Notes: generated from the letters alone by a model not told the origin. Shown: positions 1 to 9,072, counted from the first letter of the stretch. The stretch is 64,000 nucleotides of DNA from Clostridia bacterium (GCA_035561135.1 DATMYA010000071.1:124001-188000), one strand, 5' to 3'. A program made the numbers and translations.

Positions 1-81
1 GCTAGTCGTGACAGATAGCTCGGTGCGGCTTGCGTGCAAACCGGCGACCATCGCCGCAGACTCTTCCCAATCGGCCCATTC

Positions 82-1494
82 ATGAAGCCTAGTCATATAC
101 ATCTCATCGGAATTTGCGGCACAGCCATGGCCTCTCTGGCCGGCATGCTCAAGCAGCGCGGCTTTCACGTCACTGGCTCGGATGCGGCAGCGTATCCGCC
201 CATGTCGGACTTTCTTGCCTCGCTCGGCATCCCCGTCGCGGAGCCATATTGCGAGCGCAACCTGGAACCGCGTCCCGATCTCGTAGTGGTTGGCAATGCC
301 ATATCGCGCGGTAATCCCGAACTGGAATACGTGCTCGACCATCGCTTGCCGTTTGATTCCATGGCGTCGGTGCTGCATGAGGAATTTCTCAGCGCGCGTG
401 AAACGCTTGTTATAGCCGGCACCCACGGCAAGACGACGACAACGAGCATGTTGGCGTGGATATTCAGCGTTGCCGGACGCGATCCGTCGTTCCTGATCGG
501 CGGCATTGCCGAGAACTTCGGGTCCAGTTTCTCCGTCGCCGACGGGCGCGAATTCATCCTTGAAGGCGACGAGTACGACACCGCGTTCTTCGACAAGGGG
601 CCCAAATTCCTGCACTACTTTCCGTCAGCCGCTATTCTCACGTCAGTCGAGTTCGATCACGCGGACATCTACAAGAGCCTGGACGAAGTTAAAACGGCCT
701 TCAAGCGCCTGGTGAATCTGGTGCCGCGCCGTGGGCGCGTCATTGCCTGGGATGCGAGCGGCAACGTCAGCGAGTGCGTGAGTCGCGCCTTCTGTTCGGT
801 CGAGCGGTATGGATTCGAGCCAAACTCCCACTGGCGCATCGTTGACATGGAGTTTGAAGCCGACCGCACCTGCTGGTCAGTTTGGCGCGAAGGGAAGCCA
901 TGGGCAGACTTTGAGTTTCCGCTTGCGGGCGAGTACAACGTTTTGAACGCGACTGCCGCCGCAGCCATGGCTGCCAACTATGGAATCGATCCACAGGTGA
1001 TCGCCAAGGCGCTGGCGTCGTTCCTCAGCGTGAAGCGTCGTCTGGAGGTCAAGGCGAAGGTTGATGGCATCACCATCGTCGATGACTTCGCCCATCATCC
1101 AACCGCAATCAAGGAGACGCTTCGGGCCTTGCGTACGCGTTATGCCGGACGTCGTCTCTGGGCAGTTTTGGAACCGCGTTCGAATACGCTGCGGCGGAAT
1201 ATTTTTCGTCACGAACTGGCGAGCAGCCTGGCACTGGCGGATTGCGTTGTCGTGGCGAGCATTTTTAAGTCGGAAGCCATTCCCGAAAACGAGCGTCTCG
1301 ATCTTGCCTCGGTTATCGCCGAGGTCAGCAAGGCAGGCATTCTCGCGCGTCAGTTCGCTACCGCCGACGAAATCATTGAGGCGATAGCGCCTGAACTCAA
1401 GTGCGGTGACGTTGTCGCGATTCTTTCTAATGGCGGGTTCGGCGGAATCTATGAGAAGCTTCCGGCAAAACTGAAGAGTCTTCACGAGGATTAA
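82..1494 (+). CDS. mpl: UDP-N-acetylmuramate:L-Ala-gamma-D-Glu-meso-DAP ligase (Mpl), murein recycling
   Basis: A Mur-ligase family enzyme of 470 aa. Mpl joins the recycled tripeptide L-Ala-D-Glu-mDAP to UDP-MurNAc in the cytoplasm, bypassing MurC, MurD and MurE. The N-terminal Rossmann segment reads HLIGICGTAMASLAGM, which is the Mpl/MurC type. The ATP P-loop AGTHGKTTTTSM lies near residue 113, and the central-domain signature LTSVEFDHADIY near residue 190. The C-terminal domain carries VDDFAHHPTAIK. I chose the ATG at 82 because homology begins there; an in-frame ATG at 34 would add 16 unconserved residues. The M61 peptidase gene follows after 7 bases. MurC is the alternative, but the length and the DDFAHHPTA and EPRSNTLRR signatures fit Mpl better. 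Confidence 0.9.
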   Translation: MKPSHIHLIGICGTAMASLAGMLKQRGFHVTGSDAAAYPPMSDFLASLGIPVAEPYCERNLEPRPDLVVVGNAISRGNPELEYVLDHRLPFDSMASVLHEEFLSARETLVIAGTHGKTTTTSMLAWIFSVAGRDPSFLIGGIAENFGSSFSVADGREFILEGDEYDTAFFDKGPKFLHYFPSAAILTSVEFDHADIYKSLDEVKTAFKRLVNLVPRRGRVIAWDASGNVSECVSRAFCSVERYGFEPNSHWRIVDMEFEADRTCWSVWREGKPWADFEFPLAGEYNVLNATAAAAMAANYGIDPQVIAKALASFLSVKRRLEVKAKVDGITIVDDFAHHPTAIKETLRALRTRYAGRRLWAVLEPRSNTLRRNIFRHELASSLALADCVVVASIFKSEAIPENERLDLASVIAEVSKAGILARQFATADEIIEAIAPELKCGDVVAILSNGGFGGIYEKLPAKLKSLHED

Positions 1495-1501
1495 TCTAGA
1501 C

Positions 1502-3403
1502 GTGCATCTACGCGTAAGTGGTCGCCTGCTCAATGTGCAGGTCGCAATATTTCTATCTATATCTCTTCTTTTTCCCTGCATAACAGCAGCCCAGGATTTT
1601 GGGTGCGAACCCGGCACTCTGAGGTACCAGGTATCTTTGCGCGACCGAGCGGCACATATTGCCCATGTGCAACTGGCGTACGAAGGCGGCGGCGAACAAG
1701 ACTTTCAACTTCCTGCCTGGAACGCTCTCTACCAGGTGCGGGACTTCGCCCAATACGTCACTCGAGTCGAGGCGCGTGACGGTGCTGGCCGCTTGCTGAG
1801 CCATCGCAAACTGGACAAATCGACTTGGCGCATAGATGCAGACGCAAAGCATGGCTGTTCAATCCTTAGCTATGACGTCGTTGCCGACACCCCGGGCTCA
1901 TTCGGAGCTCAGATCAATGCCGACCATGCCTTCCTGAACTGGGCCATGGTGCTGATGTATCCCGTTGACGGACGCGCCGCTCCCATCCGTATTCGCATTA
2001 CCGACCTGCCCACTGAATGGCGCGTTGCCGATGGAGAAGTGTTTCCCAGAACCTCCGACCGTGGCGCTGTGAGCGTGGAGGGTGCGGCCGAGAAGTACGA
2101 TGCGCTGGTTGACTCGCCGGTGGAGATTGGCAAGTTTACCGAATCTTCTTTCGAAGAGGGGGGCGCGACTTACCGCGTGATCGTCCATGGCGAACCCTCG
2201 GACTTCGACATGGCCGCGATTAAAACCATGCTTCGCAAGGTTGTAGCAGCGGCGGTGGACTGGATGCAGGACCGTCCCTACAAGCAGTACACCTTCATCT
2301 ATCACCTGCCGCGTGGTCCCGCGTCGGGCGGCATGGAGCATGCATATTCCACCGCCATCGACGTCGATGCACAACGCGTGGCAGACCATCCTCTGTCACT
2401 CTCAGGCGTGAGTGCGCACGAGTTCTTCCACCTTTGGAACGTGAAGCGCATTCGTCCGCGCACGCTCGAGCCTGTGGACTATACCCGTGAGAACTACACG
2501 CGCGCACTGTGGTTCAGCGAAGGCGTCACCAGCACCGTGCAGGAACACATGCTCTATCGCGCGGGCCTGATCGACGAGCAGCAGTTCCTGGATCGGCTTG
2601 CGTTCCAGATAAGTTCGCTCGAATCGAGGGCGGCGCACAGCACGCAATCAGCGGAGGAGTCGAGCCTGGACGCGTGGCTCGAAAAGTATCCGTACTATCA
2701 TCAGCCTGAGCGCAGCGTCTCGTATTACACCAATGGGCAGATACTCGGCGTTCTGCTCGACCTTCGAATGCGCGAGGTGACGCGCGGGATACGGTCGTTG
2801 CGCGACCTGTTCCAGTGGATGAATGCGAACTACGCTAAGCGCGGAATCTTCTTCGACGATTCCGTTGGCGTGCAGAAAGCAGCCGAAAGCGTTACCGGCG
2901 CGAGTTTCCAGGGGTTCTTTTCACATTATGTCGCAGGTACACAAGAGCTTCCGTACGACGAGTTGTTCCGTTCGGTTGGGCTGAAGCTGGCCCGCAGAAC
3001 AACACAGGTAGCCAGCGCCGGATTCACTACGAGTCGCAGGTTCGATCAACCGGCTATCGTCACCGGTGTTGAAGAGGGAAGCGACGCGCAAGCGCAAGGC
3101 ATCGCGACCGGCGACGCAATCTTGGAGATGAATGGCAAGCCCGTGTCCGGTAACTTTGCAGCGACGATAGCCGCAGCGAAAGCGAACGATACGGTGCGGC
3201 TCAAAGTCCGCAGCCGGAGGGGCGAGCGCGAAGTCAATATCCGGATCAGCACGCGCATGGGCGATGACTATGTGCTGAATGAAGCGCAGGGCGTCACCAA
3301 TGCGCAGCGTGCGCGGCGGTTGGCCTGGATGCGCGGCGATAGCGAAACAGGAACTAAAGCGACTCCGATCGCCGGTGCGGCAACCGGAGGTCCACAGCAG
3401 TGA
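1502..3403 (+). CDS. Secreted M61 family metallopeptidase with C-terminal PDZ domain
   Basis: A 633-aa protein with an N-terminal signal peptide (hydrophobic LLNVQVAIFLSISLLFPCITA), so probably periplasmic. The zinc motif HEFFH is at residues 306-310 within HEFFHLWNVKRIRP, the hallmark of M61 glycyl aminopeptidases, and is followed by WFSEGVTS carrying a likely third zinc ligand. A PDZ domain (GVEEGSDAQAQGIATGD and following) occupies about residues 510-590. The start is GTG at 1502, 7 bases after mpl. The end overlaps the start of the plsC-like gene by four bases (GTGA), so the three genes probably form one transcription unit. The natural substrate is not deducible. Confidence 0.9.
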   Translation: MHLRVSGRLLNVQVAIFLSISLLFPCITAAQDFGCEPGTLRYQVSLRDRAAHIAHVQLAYEGGGEQDFQLPAWNALYQVRDFAQYVTRVEARDGAGRLLSHRKLDKSTWRIDADAKHGCSILSYDVVADTPGSFGAQINADHAFLNWAMVLMYPVDGRAAPIRIRITDLPTEWRVADGEVFPRTSDRGAVSVEGAAEKYDALVDSPVEIGKFTESSFEEGGATYRVIVHGEPSDFDMAAIKTMLRKVVAAAVDWMQDRPYKQYTFIYHLPRGPASGGMEHAYSTAIDVDAQRVADHPLSLSGVSAHEFFHLWNVKRIRPRTLEPVDYTRENYTRALWFSEGVTSTVQEHMLYRAGLIDEQQFLDRLAFQISSLESRAAHSTQSAEESSLDAWLEKYPYYHQPERSVSYYTNGQILGVLLDLRMREVTRGIRSLRDLFQWMNANYAKRGIFFDDSVGVQKAAESVTGASFQGFFSHYVAGTQELPYDELFRSVGLKLARRTTQVASAGFTTSRRFDQPAIVTGVEEGSDAQAQGIATGDAILEMNGKPVSGNFAATIAAAKANDTVRLKVRSRRGEREVNIRISTRMGDDYVLNEAQGVTNAQRARRLAWMRGDSETGTKATPIAGAATGGPQQ

Positions 3404-4104
3404 TACGCGCGATTTTGGCCGTCACGTTCTGGGGCTTGTACGTGCCGCTTGCCGCTTTGATCGGCTTTCCAGTTACATTCCTGACCGGAGACATCCGCCT
3501 GCTTTGGCAGTTGGCAATGTGGGGTGCGCGTGGCGGGATATGGGCAGGCGGCGTGCGCGTCCGTGCCGTTGGGCGAGAACATATGGAGCCGAGGCGGCCC
3601 TACATCTTCATGTCTAACCACGTCTCCAACCTGGACCCGCCGATCATCGCGCCACTACTCGAGCGTCGCACGTCCGTCTTGGTGAAGAAGGAACTTTACC
3701 GACTGCCTGTGCTCAGCACGGCGATGCGCATCGCGCGCCTGGTCCCCGTCGATCGCCGCAATCGAGACGCCGCTATCGAGAGCGTACGCGCCGCCGCCGA
3801 GGTATTGCGTTCCGGCCTCAGTATGCTTGTCTTTCCGGAAGGCACACGTTCACGCGACGGGCGTTTGTTGCCGTTCAAGAAGGGACCATTCCACATGGCA
3901 ATGGAGTCCGGCGTCTTCATCGTGCCCATTACTATGGTCGGAACCCACGAGGCTTGGCCCAAAGGGACATTTGCCATTCATCCCGGACTGGTTACGGCTG
4001 TATTCCATGCTCCCATAGACCCCGCGCAATACAGCAGTCGCGAGGAACTCATCCAAACCGTACGCAAGCAGATTGCGAGTGCATTGCCGGAACAGTACCG
4101 CTGA
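3400..4104 (+). CDS. plsC: 1-acyl-sn-glycerol-3-phosphate acyltransferase (PlsC family)
   Basis: A 234-aa membrane-associated acyltransferase. PlsC acylates lysophosphatidic acid to phosphatidic acid at the inner membrane. A hydrophobic N-terminus (about residues 5-30) is followed by the catalytic HX4D motif NHVSNLD (His74, Asp79) and the substrate motif FPEGTRSRDG near residues 145-154. A third block, VPITMVGTHE, follows. The length is typical. The GTG start overlaps the stop of the M61 peptidase gene (GTGA), implying translational coupling. It converges on the minus-strand lipoprotein gene, with the two stop codons directly abutting. Specificity within the PlsC family (LPA versus other lysolipids) cannot be told from sequence. 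Confidence 0.88.
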   Translation: MIRAILAVTFWGLYVPLAALIGFPVTFLTGDIRLLWQLAMWGARGGIWAGGVRVRAVGREHMEPRRPYIFMSNHVSNLDPPIIAPLLERRTSVLVKKELYRLPVLSTAMRIARLVPVDRRNRDAAIESVRAAAEVLRSGLSMLVFPEGTRSRDGRLLPFKKGPFHMAMESGVFIVPITMVGTHEAWPKGTFAIHPGLVTAVFHAPIDPAQYSSREELIQTVRKQIASALPEQYR

Positions 4105-4482
4105 TCAGCGCTGTATCGCGCGTCCTGTCACGTTCTGCTGCGCATCAATGTCCAGAGCCAACTCCGGAGGACACTTCTCTCCGAGATCCAATTCCTTCCC
4201 GGGCACTTGCCGTCCCGTGGAGTCTTCAAAACTCATGAAGACGTGACATGGCGCGCCCGTTTGAATCCAGTGGCGATGAGACTCGTCCTTGCCCAAAAGC
4301 GAGCGTCCGAAGCTCCCGCCCTTAAACGTCAACTCCAAATTCCGTAATGGTGCGCCCGAGTTGTTGGATACGGTGACGTACGTCCCAGGATCGTTCTTTT
4401 TCGGGCAGGCAGTAGTTATCAGAGCAACAGCGATCACCAGTAGAAGCAGGGCACTGCGACGAAACGAATTTCGGTCTTTCAA
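4105..4482 (-). CDS. Small putative lipoprotein, unknown function
   Basis: A 125-aa protein. After a short basic start (KDRNSFRRS) comes a hydrophobic stretch, LLLLVIAVALITTAC, ending in a lipobox-like LITTAC, so Cys is probably lipidated and the protein anchored in the envelope. The mature part (YVTVSNNSGAPLRNLELTF and onward) looks like a single beta-sandwich, but I recognise no family. I chose a TTG start at 4482 because GAGG lies 8 nt upstream; an ATG further upstream at 4530 would place 16 extra residues before the signal peptide. It lies downstream of the REC-PAS gene on the same strand, about 57 bp away, and may be co-transcribed. Confidence 0.65.
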   Translation of the reverse strand: MKDRNSFRRSALLLLVIAVALITTACPKKNDPGTYVTVSNNSGAPLRNLELTFKGGSFGRSLLGKDESHRHWIQTGAPCHVFMSFEDSTGRQVPGKELDLGEKCPPELALDIDAQQNVTGRAIQR

Positions 4483-4539
4483 AATCGGTGCCTCACAAGA
4501 GCAGATTAGCAGGACAGGGATGATGCGCACAGGTACGCC

Positions 4540-5334
4540 TTATTTGTTCTCGATCAGGCGCGCACTGAGGACGACGCCATTGCGATTGTCGTGCAGTTTG
4601 ATAGGGAAGATCAGCACATTCCAGTTCCAGTGTCGCGACTTTGTCGGCAAGTGCGGCATGCCTCGCGATCCGCGACGATCGATGTACGTCTCCCGCGTGT
4701 CGGCCACGGTGCGAACGATTTCGCGCCACTCATCGCCGAGATCAGGAAACTGGTCGAAAATGTTGCGCCCCGGAAACCATGTACGCTTCTTGCTGATGAG
4801 CGCGGCGAAGTATTCGTTAACGTATTGCCAGTTGCCGTCAGCGTCGAGAATCTCAAGCACATTATCGTCGCCCATCGCCATGCTAATTCGCGAGTAGAAG
4901 AAATCGCGAGCATCCACCACCACGGGTTTGCCGCGCTTTTTGGCTTCGAAGGAACGCAGCGCATCGACAAGGTCATCGACGGAGCTGTATCCCTTCAGCA
5001 GATGCATGTCGGCGATGCCGCCGAACCTACGCTCCAAAGTGGCCGAGAGAATGATGATGGGAACCTGCGGGCGTTTCTTCCGTAACGTGTCCGCGACATC
5101 GGTCCCGAACTTTCCTGCTCCAAGATGATAGTCGAGTACAGCGATGTCTATGTCCTGCAGCTTCGCTTCAGCTTCCTCGATGGATGCCGAGGTCACAACC
5201 TGATAGCCTTTTTGGCGCAGGATCGTAGAGCGCAGTAGAAGGTTTTCCTGGCGGTCATCGAGCAGTAGAACGCGGATGGGCTTCGCCGGTTGCGCACCCT
5301 GCACGCTCTTTCCGAATTGGATTACGTCAGTCAT
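4540..5334 (-). CDS. Response-regulator receiver protein with C-terminal PAS-like domain
   Basis: A 264-aa protein. Residues 20-135 form a receiver domain with the acidic pair Asp26/Asp27, phosphoacceptor Asp68 (IAVLDYHL), the Ser/Thr position in ILSATLE and the conserved Lys114 (LLKG). Residues about 150-260 resemble a PAS domain (NVLEILDADGNWQYVNEYF, then WNWNVLIFPI). There is no DNA-binding or enzymatic output domain, so it is probably a signalling adaptor. No histidine kinase is encoded nearby. The start at 5334 is where the conserved part begins; an in-frame ATG at 5403 would add 23 residues. The gene lies 86 bp after lpxD on the same strand. Confidence 0.75.
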   Translation of the reverse strand: MTDVIQFGKSVQGAQPAKPIRVLLLDDRQENLLLRSTILRQKGYQVVTSASIEEAEAKLQDIDIAVLDYHLGAGKFGTDVADTLRKKRPQVPIIILSATLERRFGGIADMHLLKGYSSVDDLVDALRSFEAKKRGKPVVVDARDFFYSRISMAMGDDNVLEILDADGNWQYVNEYFAALISKKRTWFPGRNIFDQFPDLGDEWREIVRTVADTRETYIDRRGSRGMPHLPTKSRHWNWNVLIFPIKLHDNRNGVVLSARLIENK

Positions 5335-5420
5335 CGTTGACCAGCGCTGGCCTTGCGGCTGGCTGTAAACGTCAGCGTCGTTGGATGCGCGCGTTCTGGC
5401 CACCGTGTGATGGCCAGAAT

Positions 5421-6428
5421 TTATTCTTCCGTTTTCTTTCCGGCACGCCGCACGGCTTTCGCGAGTTCAGGCAACTTGTTGAACACGGCAACGGACCGCA
5501 GCCACTGTCGATTCTCGATTGCAGGATATCCACTGACCACGGTGTTCGGGGCGACGTCGCCCGGGATGCCGCTTTGCGCCGTCGCGATTGCGCCGTCGCC
5601 AATTGTGAGGTGTCCGGCCACGCCGACTTGTCCGGCAAGGATCACGTTCTTGCCAACCCTTGTGGAACCCGCAAGGCCGACCTGCGAGCACAGCATGGTG
5701 TTCTCTCCGACAGTGCAACCGTGGCCGACTTGCACCAGGGTGTCGATCTTCGCGCCCCGCGCAACGGTAGTCTGGCCGATACTGGCGCGGTCGACGCAGC
5801 TATTTCCCTGCACCTCCACACCGTCTTCGATCACGACTACGCCGGACTGCACGATTTTGTACCAGCCCTTTTCGTCTCGCGCGAATCCGAATCCATCGGC
5901 TCCGATAATGACGTTATTCTGCAGGATGACATCGTTCCCGATCCGGCAGTATTCGCGGACAATCGCATGGGCGTGTGCAAAGAACCGGTCGCCAATCTGT
6001 GCGCCACGGTAAATCACTACGTGCGGCAGCAGGACGCAGTCGTCTCCGATCACCACACCGTCATCCACAACAACGTATGCGCCAATACTGGCATTCCGTC
6101 CGACCCTGGCGTTTGCGTGAATAACCGCCGTAGGATGAACGCCGGGCGCATACTTGGGGGCGCAGTAAAACTGTTCCACCGCGTGCGCAAATGATAGATA
6201 CGGGTTCTTGCTGCGCAGTACCGGGAGGTTCAGCGCCGGGAAGTCTTCCGACACGATAATGGCGGACGCCCTTGTGGTTTGCGCTGCCGACGCGTACTTA
6301 GGGTTCGCAACGAACGTAATCTGCCCCGGTGCCGCTTCCTCGATGCCTGCAACGCCGCTGATCTCAACGTCGCCCGTAGTGTTCTCAATGCGTGCGCCGA
6401 TTGCCGACGCTATTTCGCTTAGCTTCAT
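5421..6428 (-). CDS. lpxD: UDP-3-O-acylglucosamine N-acyltransferase (LpxD)
   Basis: A 335-aa enzyme of lipid A synthesis. It transfers a 3-hydroxyacyl chain from acyl-ACP to UDP-3-O-acylglucosamine. The N-terminal uridine-binding domain (KLSEIASAIGARI, about residues 1-100) is followed by a long left-handed beta helix of hexapeptide repeats (about residues 105-300). The helix includes the family segment QVGHGCTVGENTMLCSQVG, whose His is the likely catalytic base. The start at 6428 has AGAAGGAC about 12 nt upstream and removes a 10-residue unconserved leader. Its presence shows that the organism makes lipid A and is a diderm. No other lpx genes are in the window. Confidence 0.93.
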   Translation of the reverse strand: MKLSEIASAIGARIENTTGDVEISGVAGIEEAAPGQITFVANPKYASAAQTTRASAIIVSEDFPALNLPVLRSKNPYLSFAHAVEQFYCAPKYAPGVHPTAVIHANARVGRNASIGAYVVVDDGVVIGDDCVLLPHVVIYRGAQIGDRFFAHAHAIVREYCRIGNDVILQNNVIIGADGFGFARDEKGWYKIVQSGVVVIEDGVEVQGNSCVDRASIGQTTVARGAKIDTLVQVGHGCTVGENTMLCSQVGLAGSTRVGKNVILAGQVGVAGHLTIGDGAIATAQSGIPGDVAPNTVVSGYPAIENRQWLRSVAVFNKLPELAKAVRRAGKKTEE

Positions 6429-6469
6429 ACTGTATGGTTTCGTCCTTCTGGAGTGCAAAGAGCCCTGGA

Positions 6470-6955
6470 CTATGGCTCGCTGAACATGGGCAACGGCGCC
6501 TGCCGAACATCTTCGGCGCCCTTGCGGCGACGTGCCTGTCCGCCGATGACCGAGAGCACCGCCAACTCCGTAAGCGCCGTGCGCGGCACAAAGATGCGCT
6601 GCGTATTCGAACGCGTGTCCGGCGGATTGATAAAGTATCCGTCGGGACCGATGTGCGTTAGTTCGTTCGGCATCAGGCCTTCGAGCACTTCGTTGTCACG
6701 GAAACGGAGTCGCACCCACAACCCCTCGACGCGCGGCCTCGTCGTAAAAGTCTTTCGATTCAGAGATTCGGAATCTCCAAACTCGCGAACGAAGTACACG
6801 CCCTTAACTTCTTTCAGGTCGATCAGGACGACGTTTCCGGCCGTGTTCAGAATCTCCAATTTGCCGTCGGAAATAAACTCCGCAGACCCGACATATCCAG
6901 TAATGAAATCGCGGTCCATCTTGCGGACAATCACTTTTTTGTGGGTAGAGGCCAT
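6470..6955 (-). CDS. Conserved protein of unknown function upstream of lpxD
   Basis: A 161-aa soluble protein without signal peptide or membrane segment. It starts KKVIVRKMDRDFITGYVG and is rich in short beta strands (LRFRDNEVLEGLMPN, GYFINPPDT), suggesting one or two small beta-barrel domains. The C-terminal 25 residues are polar and basic (GGQARRRKGAED). I do not recognise a characterised family, though proteins of this type occur in acidobacteria. The start at 6955 is preferred because the 17 residues ahead of it look unconserved; an ATG at 7006 is the alternative. It is 41 bp upstream of lpxD on the same strand, so co-transcription is likely. Confidence 0.7.
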   Translation of the reverse strand: MASTHKKVIVRKMDRDFITGYVGSAEFISDGKLEILNTAGNVVLIDLKEVKGVYFVREFGDSESLNRKTFTTRPRVEGLWVRLRFRDNEVLEGLMPNELTHIGPDGYFINPPDTRSNTQRIFVPRTALTELAVLSVIGGQARRRKGAEDVRQAPLPMFSEP

Positions 6956-7205
6956 GACCTGCTTCGGCCGGTTGCTGAATCTCCCGGCAAGACTTGATTT
7001 TCGCATCTTTCAGGAAAAATTGGGGTTTATCATTCCAAGTGTAGCCAAACCGTAACCGTGTGTGTTATTGTCTGTGCTTTGTAGCGGAATAGTTGCAGTT
7101 GTGCGTAAGTGTATGAACGGGAGAGACTTAGGAGACCAAGGCGGGGCGTTCAACGCTGTTGCCCCACCGCCACTGCGAACTTAATCGTGGTCTCGTAATC
7201 AACGA

Positions 7206-8897
7206 ATGGCCGATTACATTTACACCATGGAAACCAGGCTCACGCCTGATCAGATGCGCGGCGTGACTCTGGTGCAAGACATAGCCCGCGCGCAGGGCAT
7301 GAACGTTTATCTTACCGGCGGCGCGATTCGCGACATCATCAGTGGCTTCGCCATTCGCGATCTCGACTTCACGGTACAAGGCAACGCACTCAAACTTCAG
7401 AAAGAACTAGAGCGCGCCGGGGTCCGCATACAGGCCCTCGACGAGCATCTCAAGGTTCTGTTCGTGTTGCTGCCGGGCAGCGTTCGTGCCGAGATCAGCA
7501 TGGCGCGTGCCGAAACCTACGAGAAACCAGGCAAGCCGCCCCTCGTGGCCCAAGCCACCATCAACGAAGATCTCCGCCGGCGCGACTTCACTATTAATGC
7601 GATGGCGCTGTCGCTTAATCCCGGCTCGCGCGGGCTGCTGCTTGATCCATTCAACGGCATCGCCGACATTGAAGCCAAAGTCATTCGTGTCTTGCACAAC
7701 TATGCTTTCTACGAGGAGCCCTCGCGGCTGATTCGCGCGACGCGCTTTGCTGCCCGCTTCCATTGGCAGCTTGAGGACCGCACTCAGGCTCGTTACGACT
7801 CTGCCAAAGAGAATAACTACATTGAGTACATCAGCAGGTCGACTATCGGATACGAGATCGAACAGATTGCTTTCGAAGACGATCCGTTGCAGGTCATGCG
7901 TATTCTCGAGAAGGAAGGCTGGCTGAAGGTTCTGCATCCGCATTGGACTACCGCAAAGGTAGAGAGCGCGGAAATGGGCCAGTTGATGAAGACGCGCCAG
8001 GCATTGCTCGATTTCGGCTACAACGTCGATGCCGCTCCGGCCGTTATGTACTTCCTTACGAAACGCTTTGGCGACAAGGACATCTCGGAGATCCAGCGCA
8101 TGATTCCGCGCAAGGATTTCGTAGATGCCTGGAAGCATCTGGAAGACGAAGCCAAAGAACTAGCGAAAAAACTACAGGGCAAAGAAGCTGCAACACCCTC
8201 CCGCGCCTGGCAGGTACTTTCAGCCGCCAAGCCGGAAGCCCTGTTGTTTCTGGACGTGACTGTACGCCAGCAGGCGGTCGAGCAGAAGATCAAGAACTTT
8301 TTTACCAAATGGCGGCAAGTCAAAGAAAAATTGCCACTTCCGGAGATGGCGGAACTGCGAATTACGCCCCAACTGCCAGAATATCCGAAGCTCGCGGAAG
8401 AAGCTTTCCTACTCATGCTGGACGGCAAGTTGCACTCGCACACGGAAATCATCAAGTTCCTGAAACCGTATTCGCCACCGCCCCCACCGCCGCCGCCACC
8501 ACCGCCGCCAAAGCGCGGACGGGCAGCCAAGGCCGAAGCCGCGGCAGCAGCAGCGGCGGCACTCTTGCCGCCTGTTTCTGGGAAGAAGGGACGAAAGCTC
8601 AAGGAGGCCTCACCGGCGCCACCTTCGCCCACGAAAGGGGCGGCAGCACCCGGCGAGCAACCAAAGAAGGTTCAAGAAGAGGCTGTCAAGAAGACGCCTT
8701 CAAAGACCGCTCCGGCAAAGCAGCCTGAACGCAAAGCGATCGCGGCGAAGAACGCTCCTCAGGTAAAGAAGGCAGTGCCTAAGGCCCCGGCTAAGAAGGC
8801 TGCACCCAGCAAGAAAGCCGCGCCGGCGAAAAAGGCTGTTCCTGCAAAAAGGTTAGCTCCGAAACCGGCAAAGAAGGCAGCCAAGAAGGGTCGCTGA
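7206..8897 (+). CDS. CCA tRNA nucleotidyltransferase / poly(A) polymerase family protein with H1-like C-terminal tail
   Basis: A 563-aa protein. The class II nucleotidyltransferase head has LTGGAIRD (residues 36-43), the metal-binding DxD in RDLDF (51-55), and the second signature RRDFTINAMAL (126-136). A template-recognition region (DPFNGIADIEAK, then EEPSRLIRATRFAARF) follows. The enzymatic part ends near residue 420. The rest is unusual: a run of about 12 prolines (425-436), an alanine-rich patch, then a Lys/Ala/Pro-rich tail with AKKA/PAKK repeats resembling histone H1. CCA-adding activity versus poly(A) polymerase or A-adding activity cannot be separated by sequence alone. The gene is monocistronic and ends at a clear terminator. 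An internal ATG at 7227 is a possible alternative start. Confidence 0.85.
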   Translation: MADYIYTMETRLTPDQMRGVTLVQDIARAQGMNVYLTGGAIRDIISGFAIRDLDFTVQGNALKLQKELERAGVRIQALDEHLKVLFVLLPGSVRAEISMARAETYEKPGKPPLVAQATINEDLRRRDFTINAMALSLNPGSRGLLLDPFNGIADIEAKVIRVLHNYAFYEEPSRLIRATRFAARFHWQLEDRTQARYDSAKENNYIEYISRSTIGYEIEQIAFEDDPLQVMRILEKEGWLKVLHPHWTTAKVESAEMGQLMKTRQALLDFGYNVDAAPAVMYFLTKRFGDKDISEIQRMIPRKDFVDAWKHLEDEAKELAKKLQGKEAATPSRAWQVLSAAKPEALLFLDVTVRQQAVEQKIKNFFTKWRQVKEKLPLPEMAELRITPQLPEYPKLAEEAFLLMLDGKLHSHTEIIKFLKPYSPPPPPPPPPPPPKRGRAAKAEAAAAAAAALLPPVSGKKGRKLKEASPAPPSPTKGAAAPGEQPKKVQEEAVKKTPSKTAPAKQPERKAIAAKNAPQVKKAVPKAPAKKAAPSKKAAPAKKAVPAKRLAPKPAKKAAKKGR

Positions 8898-8925
8898 TTA
8901 CGCAGGCGCATCATCGAAACAGTTG

Positions 8926-8956
8926 AAAGCCGCGCCCCTCTTTGGCGCGGCTTTTT
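8926..8956 (+). terminator. Rho-independent terminator after the nucleotidyltransferase gene
   Basis: An 8-bp perfect stem GCCGCGCC / GGCGCGGC (8929-8936 with 8944-8951) has a 7-nt loop and is followed by TTTTT. Flanking A and T residues extend pairing by up to three A-T pairs. Confidence 0.85.
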
Positions 8957-8983
8957 ATTTCCAGGTTGCACTGAGCTTGGGCG

Positions 8984-9012
8984 TTCCTTAGCTGCCGCCT
9001 ACTCAGTACAAT
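8984..9012 (+). promoter_or_regulatory. Putative promoter for dnaE-accA
   Basis: The -10 box TACAAT is at 9007-9012. A weak -35 (TTCCTT, 8984-8989) lies 17 nt upstream. Transcription would start near 9019, leaving a leader of about 54 nt before dnaE. It follows the terminator of the preceding gene, where a promoter is expected. Confidence 0.4.
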
Positions 9013-9072
9013 GATTACACCCGCACGCGTTAAGCACGATGGCGTGGCGGAAGAGGGCTTCCCGGAACCGGA

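Noticed and set aside
1..81. Possible end of an upstream gene (a stop at 16-18) before mpl
   Set aside because: Only five codons are visible, too little to support a coding call.
5337..6194. Long plus-strand open frame opposite lpxD
   Set aside because: It is a shadow of the hexapeptide-repeat codons of lpxD; composition is unnatural and there is no ribosome-binding site or recognisable motif.
8018..8632. Minus-strand frame with poly-Gly and poly-Ala, opposite the nucleotidyltransferase tail
   Set aside because: Glycine run is simply the complement of the proline codons; no independent coding evidence.
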